A stretch of DNA of 64,000 nt from Paenibacillus sp. CAA11 (GCF_003060825.1 NZ_CP028922.1:2104501-2168500), one strand, 5' to 3'; positions 28,914 through 37,501 are shown, counted from the stretch's first letter. Program-made: numbers and translations. The notes: generated from the letters alone by a model not told the origin.

Positions 28914-29081
28914 CCGGGGTGTACTCCTTGAGTGCTATCTTCTGGTTAGTATTCTTATAATAGCCGGAAATTGGCTGTCCGCCAAGAGGTTTTGCATAGC
29001 GCCCCAGGAGTTTGATATACAAGGCCTTGGAAACAAAGTACAATAACATTAGAGATATTGTGAAAGGGGCACGAAAGCAGT

Positions 29082-29840
29082 ATGATTGTTAAATCTGAAG
29101 AGGATGTACGGGGACTTAAGGAAATTGGCAGTATCGTTGCCAAAACGATTCACCTAATGAAGGAACTGACGAAGCCGGGGATGACCACGAAAGAGCTTGA
29201 TGAGATCGGCGGAAAGATCCTTGCTGAGCATGGTGCTTTTTCAGCGCCTATGCGGCATTATAACTTTCCTGGGCATGCCTGCATCAGTGTCAATCAAGAG
29301 GTAGCACATGGCATTCCCGGCAACCGGGTGCTTAAGCCAGGAGATTTGGTGAATATTGATGTGACTGCGGAGAAGAACGGATATGTCGCAGATTCAGGGT
29401 ATTCTTTTCAGCTGCCGCCAGCAGACTCCAAAATTACGGATTTATGCGATTTTACACATCAAACGATGATGAAGGTTATCTCGTCTTTGAGAGCTGGCGT
29501 AAGGCTAAATGAGGTCGGCAGAATCATAGAAGCGGAGGCAAAACGGGGAGGATATACCGTCATCGAGAATTTATGCAGCCACGGTGTTGGCCGGGCCATC
29601 CATGAATCCCCTAAACAAATACTGCCAACGTATGAGAAAGGGGATACCCGGGTACTGAAGGAAGGCCAAGTTATTACGATTGAGCCCTTCTTAGCTATTG
29701 GCGGCGCCGAGTATGTGGTAGAGGAGCTGGATGGCTGGACATTAACCATCCCAGAGCATTGCTTTGCTGCCCAATTCGAGCATTCGATTATCATCACTAA
29801 GGAAGACCCTATTATACTGACTGCTTACGAACAACAATAA
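29082..29840 (+). CDS. map: methionine aminopeptidase, type I (YflG-like)
   Basis: A 252-residue metalloprotease that removes N-terminal methionine. The ligands are all present: Asp in VNIDVTAEKNGYVADSGYSF (both positions), His in SHGVGRAIHESP, Glu in ITIEPFL and Glu in AQFEHSIIIT. The usual Gly before the ligand His is Ser here (SHGVG). The sequence is closer to the B. subtilis paralogue YflG than to the housekeeping Map of the ribosomal cluster, so it is probably a second isozyme. ATG follows gtgaaaggggcacgaaagcagt. Confidence 0.92.
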   Translation: MIVKSEEDVRGLKEIGSIVAKTIHLMKELTKPGMTTKELDEIGGKILAEHGAFSAPMRHYNFPGHACISVNQEVAHGIPGNRVLKPGDLVNIDVTAEKNGYVADSGYSFQLPPADSKITDLCDFTHQTMMKVISSLRAGVRLNEVGRIIEAEAKRGGYTVIENLCSHGVGRAIHESPKQILPTYEKGDTRVLKEGQVITIEPFLAIGGAEYVVEELDGWTLTIPEHCFAAQFEHSIIITKEDPIILTAYEQQ

Positions 29841-29867
29841 CAAGAGAGCGGCATATTGTAATTAAAG

Positions 29868-29900
29868 AAGCTTCGGCCTTGGTGGCTGGAGCTTTTTTGC
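29868..29900 (+). terminator. terminator
   Basis: The imperfect stem aagcttcggcc ... ggctggagctt is followed by a T run, after the aminopeptidase gene. Confidence 0.7.
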
Positions 29901-30010
29901 GCTTCATATAACATTTTGAGGTACTGGCCCATCTAATCTTATAGAGGGCCCTCAAAAGAGAAGAAGTAGATGTTTTTGGATTAGAAAAACAATAATTAGG
30001 AGGAATTAAA

Positions 30011-30976
30011 ATGAAAACAGTATATAAAGTAATGAGTTCCGTAGCTTTGGCGGGTATGATTGTGGGTGGTGTGGCTTGGAGTAATGTGCAAGCGGCTAAC
30101 CAAGCAACTTCCAAAACAGAGGTGTCACAAAGTGCTGTGAAATCTGCTCCAGAGGCAGCCCGTGTTACCCAAAATGGGATTACACTGGAAATATCGAATG
30201 TGATCTACGATGGCAATCTTCTCAGCATGAAGCTTGACCGTAGCGGCAGTGGTTTTGAGGGAGGTTTGAACAGCGGGAAGCTGGATGAGAAGACCGGCTA
30301 TTATGTGATGAATAAGGGTGCCATATCCGAAATTGATGTTCTCATCAATGGTAAGCCGATTGAGCAATTCAGCGGAAAGTCTATATCCAGCAGACCAAGT
30401 TTAGGGATGGCTCCTGGTTCTAACGATAACAGCTGCTATATTCAATTGAGTGATGCTTCGCAGCTTGGAGGGAATCTTGCGGCATTCCCGGATAAATTCC
30501 AAGCGACTGTTAGCATCCATCTCGAAGGTATTGAGAAACCTTACACCATGAACATCCCGGTTGAAAAAACAACCGAAAAAGCAACGGTTCTGCAGCCAAA
30601 CCTAACTCGCACATCCGGCAATTTCAGCATGACCCTAAAAAAAGCGAACCTTGTGTCCACATCATCCAGATTGCAGTTTGTTATTAAAGGTTGGGAACAG
30701 AATCGGAACATCCTCTTTGATTTCGTAGATGATCAAGGCAACAAGATAGAACGTTTGGGAGGAAGAGGAACAGACGAGAACAATAGTCAAGGCGATTATT
30801 ATTTCGATTATATTCTTGGAGGCCTTAGCAAGGAAACTAAATCGATCACGATCAAGCCTTTCACCCCAGAGTTTGAGAAACCGAATGCTACTTCTGGAGC
30901 ATTTAAGGTAGATAGCAATGGCGACCTAATCAAGCATTATGTTAAAGAACTAGAGATGACATTACAAGTAAAGTAA
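30011..30976 (+). CDS. secreted protein, possibly DUF5643-type
   Basis: A 321-residue exported protein. Residues 1-28 are a signal peptide (VMSSVALAGMIVGGVAWSNV, cleavage after QAA). The mature part is beta-rich: VTQNGITLEISNVIYDGNLL followed by paired strands, and a second half (GNFSMTLKKANLV, ITIKPFTPEFEKP) with similar strand pattern. This resembles the extracellular domains attached to some anti-sigma factors (DUF4179/DUF5643), but here no membrane or sigma-binding part is present. The function is unknown. ATG follows aggaggaattaaa. A terminator follows. Confidence 0.75.
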   Translation: MKTVYKVMSSVALAGMIVGGVAWSNVQAANQATSKTEVSQSAVKSAPEAARVTQNGITLEISNVIYDGNLLSMKLDRSGSGFEGGLNSGKLDEKTGYYVMNKGAISEIDVLINGKPIEQFSGKSISSRPSLGMAPGSNDNSCYIQLSDASQLGGNLAAFPDKFQATVSIHLEGIEKPYTMNIPVEKTTEKATVLQPNLTRTSGNFSMTLKKANLVSTSSRLQFVIKGWEQNRNILFDFVDDQGNKIERLGGRGTDENNSQGDYYFDYILGGLSKETKSITIKPFTPEFEKPNATSGAFKVDSNGDLIKHYVKELEMTLQVK

Positions 30977-31003
30977 TTTGCAGCTTGAATAAGATAAAGT
31001 TAG

Positions 31004-31046
31004 AACTAGCCCCGCAGGCGTTAAAGATGCAGGGCTAGTTTTTTTG
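31004..31046 (+). terminator. terminator
   Basis: The stem aactagccccgca ... tgcagggctagtt is followed by seven T, after the secreted-protein gene. Confidence 0.88.
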
Positions 31047-31069
31047 TAGATTTTTGCAAAAAAAATGAC

Positions 31070-31098
31070 TTGACTCTGTAAATGAAAGCGTTTATATT
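31070..31098 (+). promoter_or_regulatory. promoter of the Amadori locus with a cre-like site
   Basis: ttgact (31070-31075), a 17-base spacer and tatatt (31093-31098) form a good sigma-A promoter. The spacer and -10 contain atgaaagcgtttata (31082-31096), which agrees with the CcpA catabolite-responsive element apart from a T in place of the conserved C. Carbon catabolite repression would therefore act by blocking polymerase. The operator palindrome lies immediately downstream. Confidence 0.7.
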
Positions 31099-31113
31099 AA
31101 AGATGTCAACAAT

Positions 31114-31127
31114 ACGTTATATAACGT
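31114..31127 (+). promoter_or_regulatory. GntR operator, site 1
   Basis: A perfect 14-bp palindrome, ACGTTATATAACGT, lies 15 bases after the -10 element and 19 bases before the deglycase start. Similar sites precede three other genes of the locus, including the regulator gene itself. Confidence 0.8.
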
Positions 31128-31146
31128 CATATAAGGAGAGATGAAC

Positions 31147-32118
31147 ATGAAGAGTGTTACCGAAACAATTAAGAGTATTGCAGGACTAACTGAACAGGGG
31201 ATTACAGAGGTTTATTTGGTAGCTTGTGGCGGCTCTTTGGTGGATATGTATCCTTCGAAATATTTTTTGGATAGTGAAGCTAAGAAGATCGCAGCCGGTA
31301 TGTATACGGCTAATGAATTTGTACACGCAACACCTAAACGCCTGAACACTAATTCGGTCGTTATCGTCTGCTCGCATGGCGGAAACACCCCGGAATCCGT
31401 TGCCGCTGCTAAGACAGCTAAGGAGCACGGGGCGCAAACCATTGGATTGACTCATAATCAGCAAGCGGATCTTCTTCAGTATTCGGATCATTCTTTTCTG
31501 TATGAATGGGGCGAAGACAGTGATGTCAAGAACAATCCTATGGCGATTATTATGGAGCTGACAGTTGAGATCCTTAGGGTAACTGAGGGTTATGAGCACT
31601 ATGAAGCCTTTCAGCAGGGCATCAACAAAATCAACGGCATTATTTCAAGCGGCAGAGCATTGGTTGCAGAACGTGCCAAGGCTTTTGCAGACAAATATAA
31701 AGATGAGGACCTCTTCTACATTCTGACCAGCGGCGCTTCCTATGGACATGCTTACGGGTTTGCTATTTGCTCCCTAATGGAAATGCAGTGGCTGAATGCG
31801 GCTCCTATTCACTCCGGTGAATACTTCCACGGGCCATTTGAGGTTACCGACAAAGAGACACCATTTATCCTCGTTATGAATGAAGGACGTACCCGTAAGC
31901 TGGATGAACGCGCTCGTACCTTCCTGAACCAGTACGCAGCTAAGGTTGAGATTGTCGATGCGAAGGAGTTGGGACTTAATACCATCGCAGATGAAGTCGT
32001 TGAGTTCTTTAATCCGGTGCTCTTCTATAGTATTCTGTGTGTGTATCGTGAGGCTCTTGCTGAAGTCCGCAACCATCCTTTGGAGACACGCCGCTATATG
32101 GGCAAAGTCGCCTACTAA
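31147..32118 (+). CDS. frlB: SIS-domain deglycase (FrlB/FraB-like)
   Basis: A 323-residue enzyme with two SIS (sugar isomerase) domains. The first begins VYLVACGGSLVDMYPSKYFL, and SHGGNTPESVAAAKTA is its phosphosugar loop. The second contains YILTSGASYGHAYGFA and IHSGEYFHGPFE, where the Glu and His correspond to the catalytic pair of FrlB/FraB deglycases. These enzymes cleave 6-phosphofructosyl-amino acids into glucose 6-phosphate and an amino acid. ATG at 31147 is preferred over ATG at 31141, which lies too close to the aaggag ribosome binding site. It is followed after 17 bases by the kinase gene. Confidence 0.87.
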   Translation: MKSVTETIKSIAGLTEQGITEVYLVACGGSLVDMYPSKYFLDSEAKKIAAGMYTANEFVHATPKRLNTNSVVIVCSHGGNTPESVAAAKTAKEHGAQTIGLTHNQQADLLQYSDHSFLYEWGEDSDVKNNPMAIIMELTVEILRVTEGYEHYEAFQQGINKINGIISSGRALVAERAKAFADKYKDEDLFYILTSGASYGHAYGFAICSLMEMQWLNAAPIHSGEYFHGPFEVTDKETPFILVMNEGRTRKLDERARTFLNQYAAKVEIVDAKELGLNTIADEVVEFFNPVLFYSILCVYREALAEVRNHPLETRRYMGKVAY

Positions 32119-32135
32119 ACTTGAGGTGATGTAAA

Positions 32136-32951
32136 ATGAAGGTGCTAGGTATTGGTGATAATGTAGTCGACAAATATGTGCATTTGAACATCATGTATCC
32201 TGGCGGAAATGCATTGAATTTCGCCGTGTTCGCCAAACAGCTAGGTGAGGAAGCCTCTTTCCTCGGAACCTTTGGGGATGATGTGGAAGCAGGGCATGTA
32301 CAGCAGGTTCTGAAGGAGCTGCAAATCGATATCTCCAGATGCCGTTATGAGAGCGGTGAGAACGGATGCGCAAGAGTTACTCTGGAGAACGGTGACCGTG
32401 TCTTTCTTGGCAGTAATGAAGGCGGGGTGTCCCGTCTTCATCCCCTGAAGCTGACGACTGAGGACTACGAATATATTCGTAAGTTTGCTGTCATGCACAC
32501 AGGACTTTACAGTCATACAGGTCATTTACTCTCAGACCTTCGGGAACTGGGCATTCCGATCTCCTTCGATTTCTCGGATGATTTCGAGCAGCAGCAAGTG
32601 GATCAGCATATTGACAAGGTTGATTTTGCATTTTTCTCCTGCAGCCATATGACAGATGAGGAGACGCATGAGTTTCTCAAAGCAAATTACCGGAGAAAAG
32701 GCCAGCTGCTCTTAGCTACACGTGGCGGAGACCGGGCGATCGCTTATAATGGGCAGACATACCACTATCAAACTCCTATATTGGTCGAGGCCGTAGATAC
32801 CATGGGAGCCGGAGATTCGTTTATCGCTGCTTTTCTGCTTAAATTTCTTAAAGAAAGAGATATTCACTTAGCCATGGCTGAAGGGGCGCGCTTTGCCGCT
32901 AAGAGCTGCCTGGTTGAAGGTTCCTTTGGTTATGGAGTAGCTTGCTCTTGA
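32136..32951 (+). CDS. frlD: PfkB-family fructosamine kinase (FrlD/FraD-like)
   Basis: A 271-residue sugar kinase. PfkB signature 1 is PGGNALNFAVFAKQLG (residues ~27-42) and signature 2, with the catalytic base, is AVDTMGAGDSFIAAFLL (~221-237). Short N-terminus (VLGIGDNVVDKYVHL) and size agree with fructoselysine 6-kinases. It phosphorylates the imported Amadori compound at C6, making the substrate for the upstream deglycase. ATG follows aacttgaggtgatgtaaa. Whether the amine is lysine, asparagine, glycine or a peptide is not visible. Confidence 0.87.
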   Translation: MKVLGIGDNVVDKYVHLNIMYPGGNALNFAVFAKQLGEEASFLGTFGDDVEAGHVQQVLKELQIDISRCRYESGENGCARVTLENGDRVFLGSNEGGVSRLHPLKLTTEDYEYIRKFAVMHTGLYSHTGHLLSDLRELGIPISFDFSDDFEQQQVDQHIDKVDFAFFSCSHMTDEETHEFLKANYRRKGQLLLATRGGDRAIAYNGQTYHYQTPILVEAVDTMGAGDSFIAAFLLKFLKERDIHLAMAEGARFAAKSCLVEGSFGYGVACS

Positions 32952-33008
32952 GGCTTTAATCACGCTTGAGAAAATAGCAGACGTTTGTTACTCTTAAAGA
33001 GGAGTATA

Positions 33009-33022
33009 ACGTTATATAACAA
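33009..33022 (+). promoter_or_regulatory. GntR operator, site 2
   Basis: ACGTTATATAACAA matches site 1 at 12 of 14 positions. It lies 11 bases before the regulator start, overlapping its leader, which suggests autoregulation. Confidence 0.75.
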
Positions 33023-33033
33023 GCGAGGTTAAT

Positions 33034-33747
33034 ATGTTAAATTCGGATCATGTCGAGCCTTTATATATTCAATTAAAAAAAGCCATCCAATCGGCCATTA
33101 ACAATGAAGAATTTAAGCAAGGGGAACAGATTCCAACGGAAATTGAGCTGAGCAGCCGGTATAATGTCAGCCGGATTACGGTCCGCAAGGCGGTTGAAGA
33201 GCTGGTTCAGGAAGGTTACCTGGTTAAGAAGCAAGGGAAGGGAACCTTTGTGAGCCAATCTAAGATCGGTAGAAAGATTGAGCACTTAATTGGCTTTACG
33301 GCAGCCTGTCAAGCGAATGGACTATCCTCACACAGTGAGGTCACGTACAGGGAGATGATTGAACCGGACAGCAAAATGCAAACGCTTTTGCGGCTTGCGC
33401 GAGGCGAGAAGGTCATTTATATTCAGCGCAAACGATATGCGGAAGAGAACCCGCTTATGCTGGAGAATAACTACTATCCCGAATCCCGCTTTTCTTTTCT
33501 GATGGAAGAGGAGCTGGAAGGCTCGCTCTACGAGCTACTTAGGGAGAAGTATGGAATTGATCCTAATCAGCCGGGGGAGACGACACTGGAATTAGCCTTG
33601 GCAGATGAAGTCAAAGCGAAACTGCTGGAAGTCTCTATTGGCGAACCCTTATTTTATATGAAAACCGTCATTTATGATCAATCAGGCCAGCCAGTTCATA
33701 TCGGGCACCAATATATGATTGGTCAACGTTATCAGTTTACCCTTTAA
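33034..33747 (+). CDS. GntR/HutC-family regulator of the Amadori locus
   Basis: A 237-residue repressor. The N-terminal winged helix contains IPTEIELSSRYNVSRITVRK and AVEELVQEGYLVKKQGKGTF (residues ~30-69). The C-terminal UTRA domain binds the effector and ends YDQSGQPVHIGHQYMIGQRY. The position matches FrlR/FraR in known fructosamine loci; a phosphorylated Amadori compound is the likely inducer (inference). Its probable operators, ACGTTATATAACGT-like, occur four times between 31.1 and 35.5 kb. ATG follows aagcgaggttaat. Confidence 0.9.
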   Translation: MLNSDHVEPLYIQLKKAIQSAINNEEFKQGEQIPTEIELSSRYNVSRITVRKAVEELVQEGYLVKKQGKGTFVSQSKIGRKIEHLIGFTAACQANGLSSHSEVTYREMIEPDSKMQTLLRLARGEKVIYIQRKRYAEENPLMLENNYYPESRFSFLMEEELEGSLYELLREKYGIDPNQPGETTLELALADEVKAKLLEVSIGEPLFYMKTVIYDQSGQPVHIGHQYMIGQRYQFTL

Positions 33748-33819
33748 CCCATATGCCGCTCTTTCATAACAGCTTTATCCTTGACTGCTCCGAACGGAGC
33801 AATCCAGTTATTGTATATA

Positions 33820-33833
33820 ACATTATATAACGT
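33820..33833 (+). promoter_or_regulatory. GntR operator, site 3
   Basis: ACATTATATAACGT, one mismatch from site 1, lies 56 bases before the amidohydrolase start. A small hairpin (gctccgaacggagc, about 33787-33800) precedes it but lacks a T tract. Confidence 0.75.
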
Positions 33834-33889
33834 AATATTGTGGAAGAGCGGTAATTTCAATTCTGATCGAAGCGGGAAGTGATAAATTT

Positions 33890-35473
33890 ATGGGAAGCAG
33901 TTCTAACAGCAGCGCAGATATTTTACTGGTATCTAATGCCATATTCACAGGTTTAAGCAATGAACCGGAAGCAGGATTTTTAGCCGTTCGAGGAAATAAG
34001 ATTCTAGCTATTGGCCCTGTCGAAGACAAGGATATGTGGATCGGTCCCAAGACCAAGGTATACTCGTTCCATGATCAGCTCATCATGCCAGGCGTGCATG
34101 ATAACCATGTCTTTTTTACAGGTTACATGTCGCTGCATTATGGTGTTGATCTAAGTGAGACCTCTTCACCGGAGGAGGCGGCAGAGCTTCTCCTTCATGC
34201 GGCTAAAGAATTGCCTGAAGGCAAAAATGTATACGCTTTCGGATGGGATGCTGAAGCTTGGGGCGGATCTCCGAATTCTAAGCTGCTGGATGATATGTTC
34301 CCGGATCGTCCGGTCACGGCTATCAATCGCAGCAAAAGTGAATGCTGGATGAATCAGCTCGCTACAGAGCGATATAAGTTTACTCCGAAGGAGTGCAGCG
34401 CAGAGGCAAGAGCCTTGTTGTTAAGGGAGATGTTAAGCGATCCGGAGGCAGTGGAGTCTGCGTTCCTGTCCTTCTGCGATGAGATGGCTAAGCGGGGAGT
34501 CACTTCGATCAAGGACATTCAGTTTGACGATTCTTACGGACTTCTGGCTGTTCTTCAACAATTGGAGAGAGAGGAGCGGCTGCCGCTGCGCGTGCACTTC
34601 GCTTTGGAACCAGTGCTTGAGCCGTTAAATACGAAATTCGGAGCTGAGTGTAAAAGAATCTACCCTGGAGACCACCTTCGCTATCAAGGCTGTAAGCTGA
34701 TGGTAGACGGGGTTGTCGCAGATCATACAGGGGATATGCTTGAGCCTTATGCAGATATGCCAGGAGTAACCGGGTTGAAATCAGTAGATTATGACACACT
34801 TGAGCAAACCGTTCTTGAAGCCGACCGGCACGGAATTAAATGCTGCCTTACTGCCGAGGGCGATGCCGCTATTCGCAAGTGTGTCGACATCTATGAGAAA
34901 TGCCGCAAGCAGTCCGGTAGCAATCAGCTTAAGCATTCCATCAGCGATTTGGAGTATCCGCATCCGGATGATTTGAGGCGGATGGGGGAACTCGAAATCT
35001 ATGCAGAAGTCTATGCTCAAATATTGCTCTTAAACCCCTCGCACCATGAGGCCTATATGGCAGCATGTGTTGGCAAGGCTAAGGAGAGTAGATTTCATAA
35101 TTATCGTGGAATTGTGGACGCGGCTATTCCCCTGGCATTCGGTACAGACCTGCCGCTGTTTATGACCAGCGTTCCCGACTCCATCTATGCCGCTCACGCC
35201 AGACTATTTCCGGATGGTACACCAGAGGGCGGCTGGCAGCGGGATCGTGGATTATCTATCGCAGAAATCTTAAAGGCTTGGACGATCCATGGAGCTTCTC
35301 ATTGTGGTATGGAGGAGCTAACGGGGACATTAGAAGTGGGGAAGCTGGCGGATATTGCTGTCTTTGACCGTAACTTGTTCACGGTGGAAAGTTCAGCGAT
35401 CCGTTCCGCTGAAGTCGTACTAACGATTGCGAATGGGTCTGTACGTTATGATCAATGCAGCAGGTGGTCATGA
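33890..35473 (+). CDS. YtcJ-type amidohydrolase family protein, altered metal site
   Basis: A 527-residue amidohydrolase_3 protein. Conserved features: LIMPGVHDNHVFF (residues ~64-76), KLMVDGVVADHTGDMLEPYA with the Lys, LTAEGDAAIRK (~318), LKHSISD, and FGTDLPLFMTSVP with the final Asp. In this family the first motif is normally HxH and the third carries His; here they read NHVFF (HxF) and LTAEGD (Thr for His). Two metal ligands are thus missing, and activity may be changed or lost. The C-terminal LEVGKLADIAVFDRNLF is the usual beta-sandwich. ATG follows agcgggaagtgataaattt. It probably acts on an amide or Amadori-linked substrate in the locus (inference). Confidence 0.83.
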   Translation: MGSSSNSSADILLVSNAIFTGLSNEPEAGFLAVRGNKILAIGPVEDKDMWIGPKTKVYSFHDQLIMPGVHDNHVFFTGYMSLHYGVDLSETSSPEEAAELLLHAAKELPEGKNVYAFGWDAEAWGGSPNSKLLDDMFPDRPVTAINRSKSECWMNQLATERYKFTPKECSAEARALLLREMLSDPEAVESAFLSFCDEMAKRGVTSIKDIQFDDSYGLLAVLQQLEREERLPLRVHFALEPVLEPLNTKFGAECKRIYPGDHLRYQGCKLMVDGVVADHTGDMLEPYADMPGVTGLKSVDYDTLEQTVLEADRHGIKCCLTAEGDAAIRKCVDIYEKCRKQSGSNQLKHSISDLEYPHPDDLRRMGELEIYAEVYAQILLLNPSHHEAYMAACVGKAKESRFHNYRGIVDAAIPLAFGTDLPLFMTSVPDSIYAAHARLFPDGTPEGGWQRDRGLSIAEILKAWTIHGASHCGMEELTGTLEVGKLADIAVFDRNLFTVESSAIRSAEVVLTIANGSVRYDQCSRWS

Positions 35474-35509
35474 ACATACAAAAATCAATCATGGCTTGTA
35501 TGAAATATG

Positions 35510-35523
35510 ACGTTTCATAACGA
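35510..35523 (+). promoter_or_regulatory. GntR operator, site 4
   Basis: ACGTTTCATAACGA keeps both half-sites (ACGTT / TAACG) with the same spacing as site 1. It lies 25 bases before the transporter start. Confidence 0.65.
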
Positions 35524-35548
35524 TATAAAACCGGAATGAGGGAATGTT

Positions 35549-36979
35549 ATGGACACCGCGAAGAAAAAAAGCAGATGGGCTTTACCTCATAGTTATACAC
35601 TTATTTTCGTTATTATTATTGTCATGGCGGCATTAACCTGGATCGTTCCAAGCGGTGAGTTTACTAGAGAACACACTACTATTGACGGGACGGACAGGGA
35701 GGTTATTGTTCCGGGGACCTATCATACGGTTCCCAAGATTGAGGATGGTGCGGATAAACGGCAGGGAATCGGTGCTATTCTAAGTGCCCCCATGGAAGGG
35801 GTTATGAATGCGGTTGATGTTGTAGCCTTTGTACTTGTTGTTGGAGGCGCTTTCGGAATTATTCTGAATACAGGGGCGATCGACAGAGGACTCGTCTCCT
35901 TGGCTAGAAAGCTTAAAGACCGCGGAATTTGGGTCATCCCGCTATCCATGATTATTTTTAGCTTAGGCGGCTCAACCTTTGGGATGAGTGAAGAGATCAT
36001 TCCCTTATATACGATATTCATCAGCCTGATGTTTGCCTTAGGTTTTGATTCAATGACAGCTATTCTAATTCTGTTCCTGGGGACACAGATCGGTTATGTA
36101 GGCTCTACGACGAATCCATTCTCTGTGTTGATTGCACAGGGAGTTGCGGGCATTCAGGGCAACCCGCAGTTGTGGCTTCGTTTTATAGAGTGGCTTGTGT
36201 TTACAGGGGTGTCCATCGGGTTCACGATGTGGTATGCGCATAGAGTCAAACGTAATCCTGAGAAATCACTGGTATTTAAGAACGATCTCATTAATAGACC
36301 CGTTTTTCTTACGGAAGACGACGGACAGGAGATTCATTTCTCCGTTCGGGATAAGCTGATCCTATCCGGGTTTGTAGTTACCTTAGGGCTTATTGTTTGG
36401 GGCATTTTGGCCAAAGGCTGGTATATGACTGAGATTGGTGCTGTTTTTCTGGCATTGGGATTATTTGCGGGCATCATTTCTAAAATGAACCAGAAAGAAA
36501 TGGCCGAGAATTTCGTGAAGGGCTGTGCCGAGTTTGTTTATGCTGCCGTTATTATCGGTCTGGCTAGAGGCATTCTAGTGATTGCCGAGAATGGCATGAT
36601 TATCGACACCATCCTCAACTCCTTATCCAGTCTGTTAAAAGGGCTTCCGAGCTATGCATTTACAACCATCATGCTGCTGGTGCATAATGTGATCACCTTC
36701 TTTGTTCCGTCTTCCTCAGGAGAAGCAGCATTGACGATGCCGGTTCTGGCGCCGCTGGGAGACTTGGTACAAGTGAATCGTGAAGCGATCGTAACCAGCT
36801 ATCAATTTGGCAATGGCTTGACGAATTTGATCTCGCCAACAGGCGGGGTTCTGCTCGCAGGACTGGCGATTGCACGCATCAACTTCGGCCAATGGCTGAA
36901 AGTGATTATGAAGATTTTCCCGCTGCTGTGGGTGATTGCTGCTGTATTCGCAGCCATTTCAGCCTATGTAGGGATGTAG
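35549..36979 (+). CDS. YfcC-family (DcuC-like) carrier
   Basis: A 476-residue membrane transporter with about twelve hydrophobic segments. The YfcC/C4-dicarboxylate carrier family is recognised from SYTLIFVIIIVMAALTWIVP (first helix), GGSTFGMSEEIIPLYTIFI, TQIGYVGSTTNPFSVLIAQG and the C-terminal FFVPSSSGEAALTMPVLAPL with TNLISPTGGVLLA. Known members have been linked to amino acid or dicarboxylate transport; FraA of the Salmonella fructose-asparagine locus belongs to the same broad group. Here it most likely imports the Amadori compound. ATG follows ccggaatgagggaatgtt. A terminator follows. Confidence 0.87.
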   Translation: MDTAKKKSRWALPHSYTLIFVIIIVMAALTWIVPSGEFTREHTTIDGTDREVIVPGTYHTVPKIEDGADKRQGIGAILSAPMEGVMNAVDVVAFVLVVGGAFGIILNTGAIDRGLVSLARKLKDRGIWVIPLSMIIFSLGGSTFGMSEEIIPLYTIFISLMFALGFDSMTAILILFLGTQIGYVGSTTNPFSVLIAQGVAGIQGNPQLWLRFIEWLVFTGVSIGFTMWYAHRVKRNPEKSLVFKNDLINRPVFLTEDDGQEIHFSVRDKLILSGFVVTLGLIVWGILAKGWYMTEIGAVFLALGLFAGIISKMNQKEMAENFVKGCAEFVYAAVIIGLARGILVIAENGMIIDTILNSLSSLLKGLPSYAFTTIMLLVHNVITFFVPSSSGEAALTMPVLAPLGDLVQVNREAIVTSYQFGNGLTNLISPTGGVLLAGLAIARINFGQWLKVIMKIFPLLWVIAAVFAAISAYVGM

Positions 36980-37000
36980 CTGATAGAGCACAAACTATAA

Positions 37001-37035
37001 ACCGTGTACTTGGATGGCCAAGTGCGCGGTTTTTT
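37001..37035 (+). terminator. terminator of the Amadori locus
   Basis: The stem accgtgtacttgg ... ccaagtgcgcggt is followed by six T. Confidence 0.85.
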
Positions 37036-37054
37036 GTGCGGAGGGAAAAAATGG

Positions 37055-37104
37055 TTGACAAATTACCACAAAGGTTTTATGGTTAATTACATGACTAACT
37101 AACC
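37055..37104 (+). promoter_or_regulatory. promoter and operator of the GntR-ABC operon
   Basis: ttgaca (37055-37060) and tatggt (37078-37083), 17 bases apart, form a promoter. An inverted repeat, ggttaatta ... taactaacc (37081-37104), overlaps the -10 and start region. This arrangement is typical for autoregulation by YtrA-type GntR repressors. Confidence 0.7.
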
Positions 37105-37123
37105 AATAGACTAAGGTGATGGA

Positions 37124-37501
37124 ATGAAATCGAGCTTTGATGAAGGCCAGCCGATTTTTCTGCAAATCGCCGAAATGATTGAGGATGACATCCTGAGTGG
37201 TACCTACCAGGAGGAGGATCAGATTATCTCAACAACTCAAATTTCGAAGACATTTCAGATTAATCCGGCTACAGCTGTAAAGGGAGTTGCATTGTTGGTG
37301 AATGAAGGGATTTTGTACAAGAAGAGAGGGCTGGGCATGTATGTGGCCGAGGGGGCCAAGGAACTGATTATGAACAAGAGGAAGGATCGTTTTTATAACG
37401 ATTTCGTAGTCAAGCTGCTTGATGAAGCAAGCAAGCTTGGCCTAACCAAGAAGGATATTGTTCGAATGATCGAGCAGGACATAAAGGAGATGAATGATTA
37501 A
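37124..37501 (+). CDS. YtrA-subfamily GntR regulator
   Basis: A 125-residue regulator consisting of a winged helix (IFLQIAEMIEDDILSGTYQ, then STTQISKTFQINPATAVKGV) and a short dimerisation tail, without a ligand domain. This is the YtrA layout. Genes of this type repress their own operon with ABC transporter genes, and that is the context here: its stop overlaps the ATG of the ATPase gene. The start ATG follows taaggtgatgga. Confidence 0.9.
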   Translation: MKSSFDEGQPIFLQIAEMIEDDILSGTYQEEDQIISTTQISKTFQINPATAVKGVALLVNEGILYKKRGLGMYVAEGAKELIMNKRKDRFYNDFVVKLLDEASKLGLTKKDIVRMIEQDIKEMND

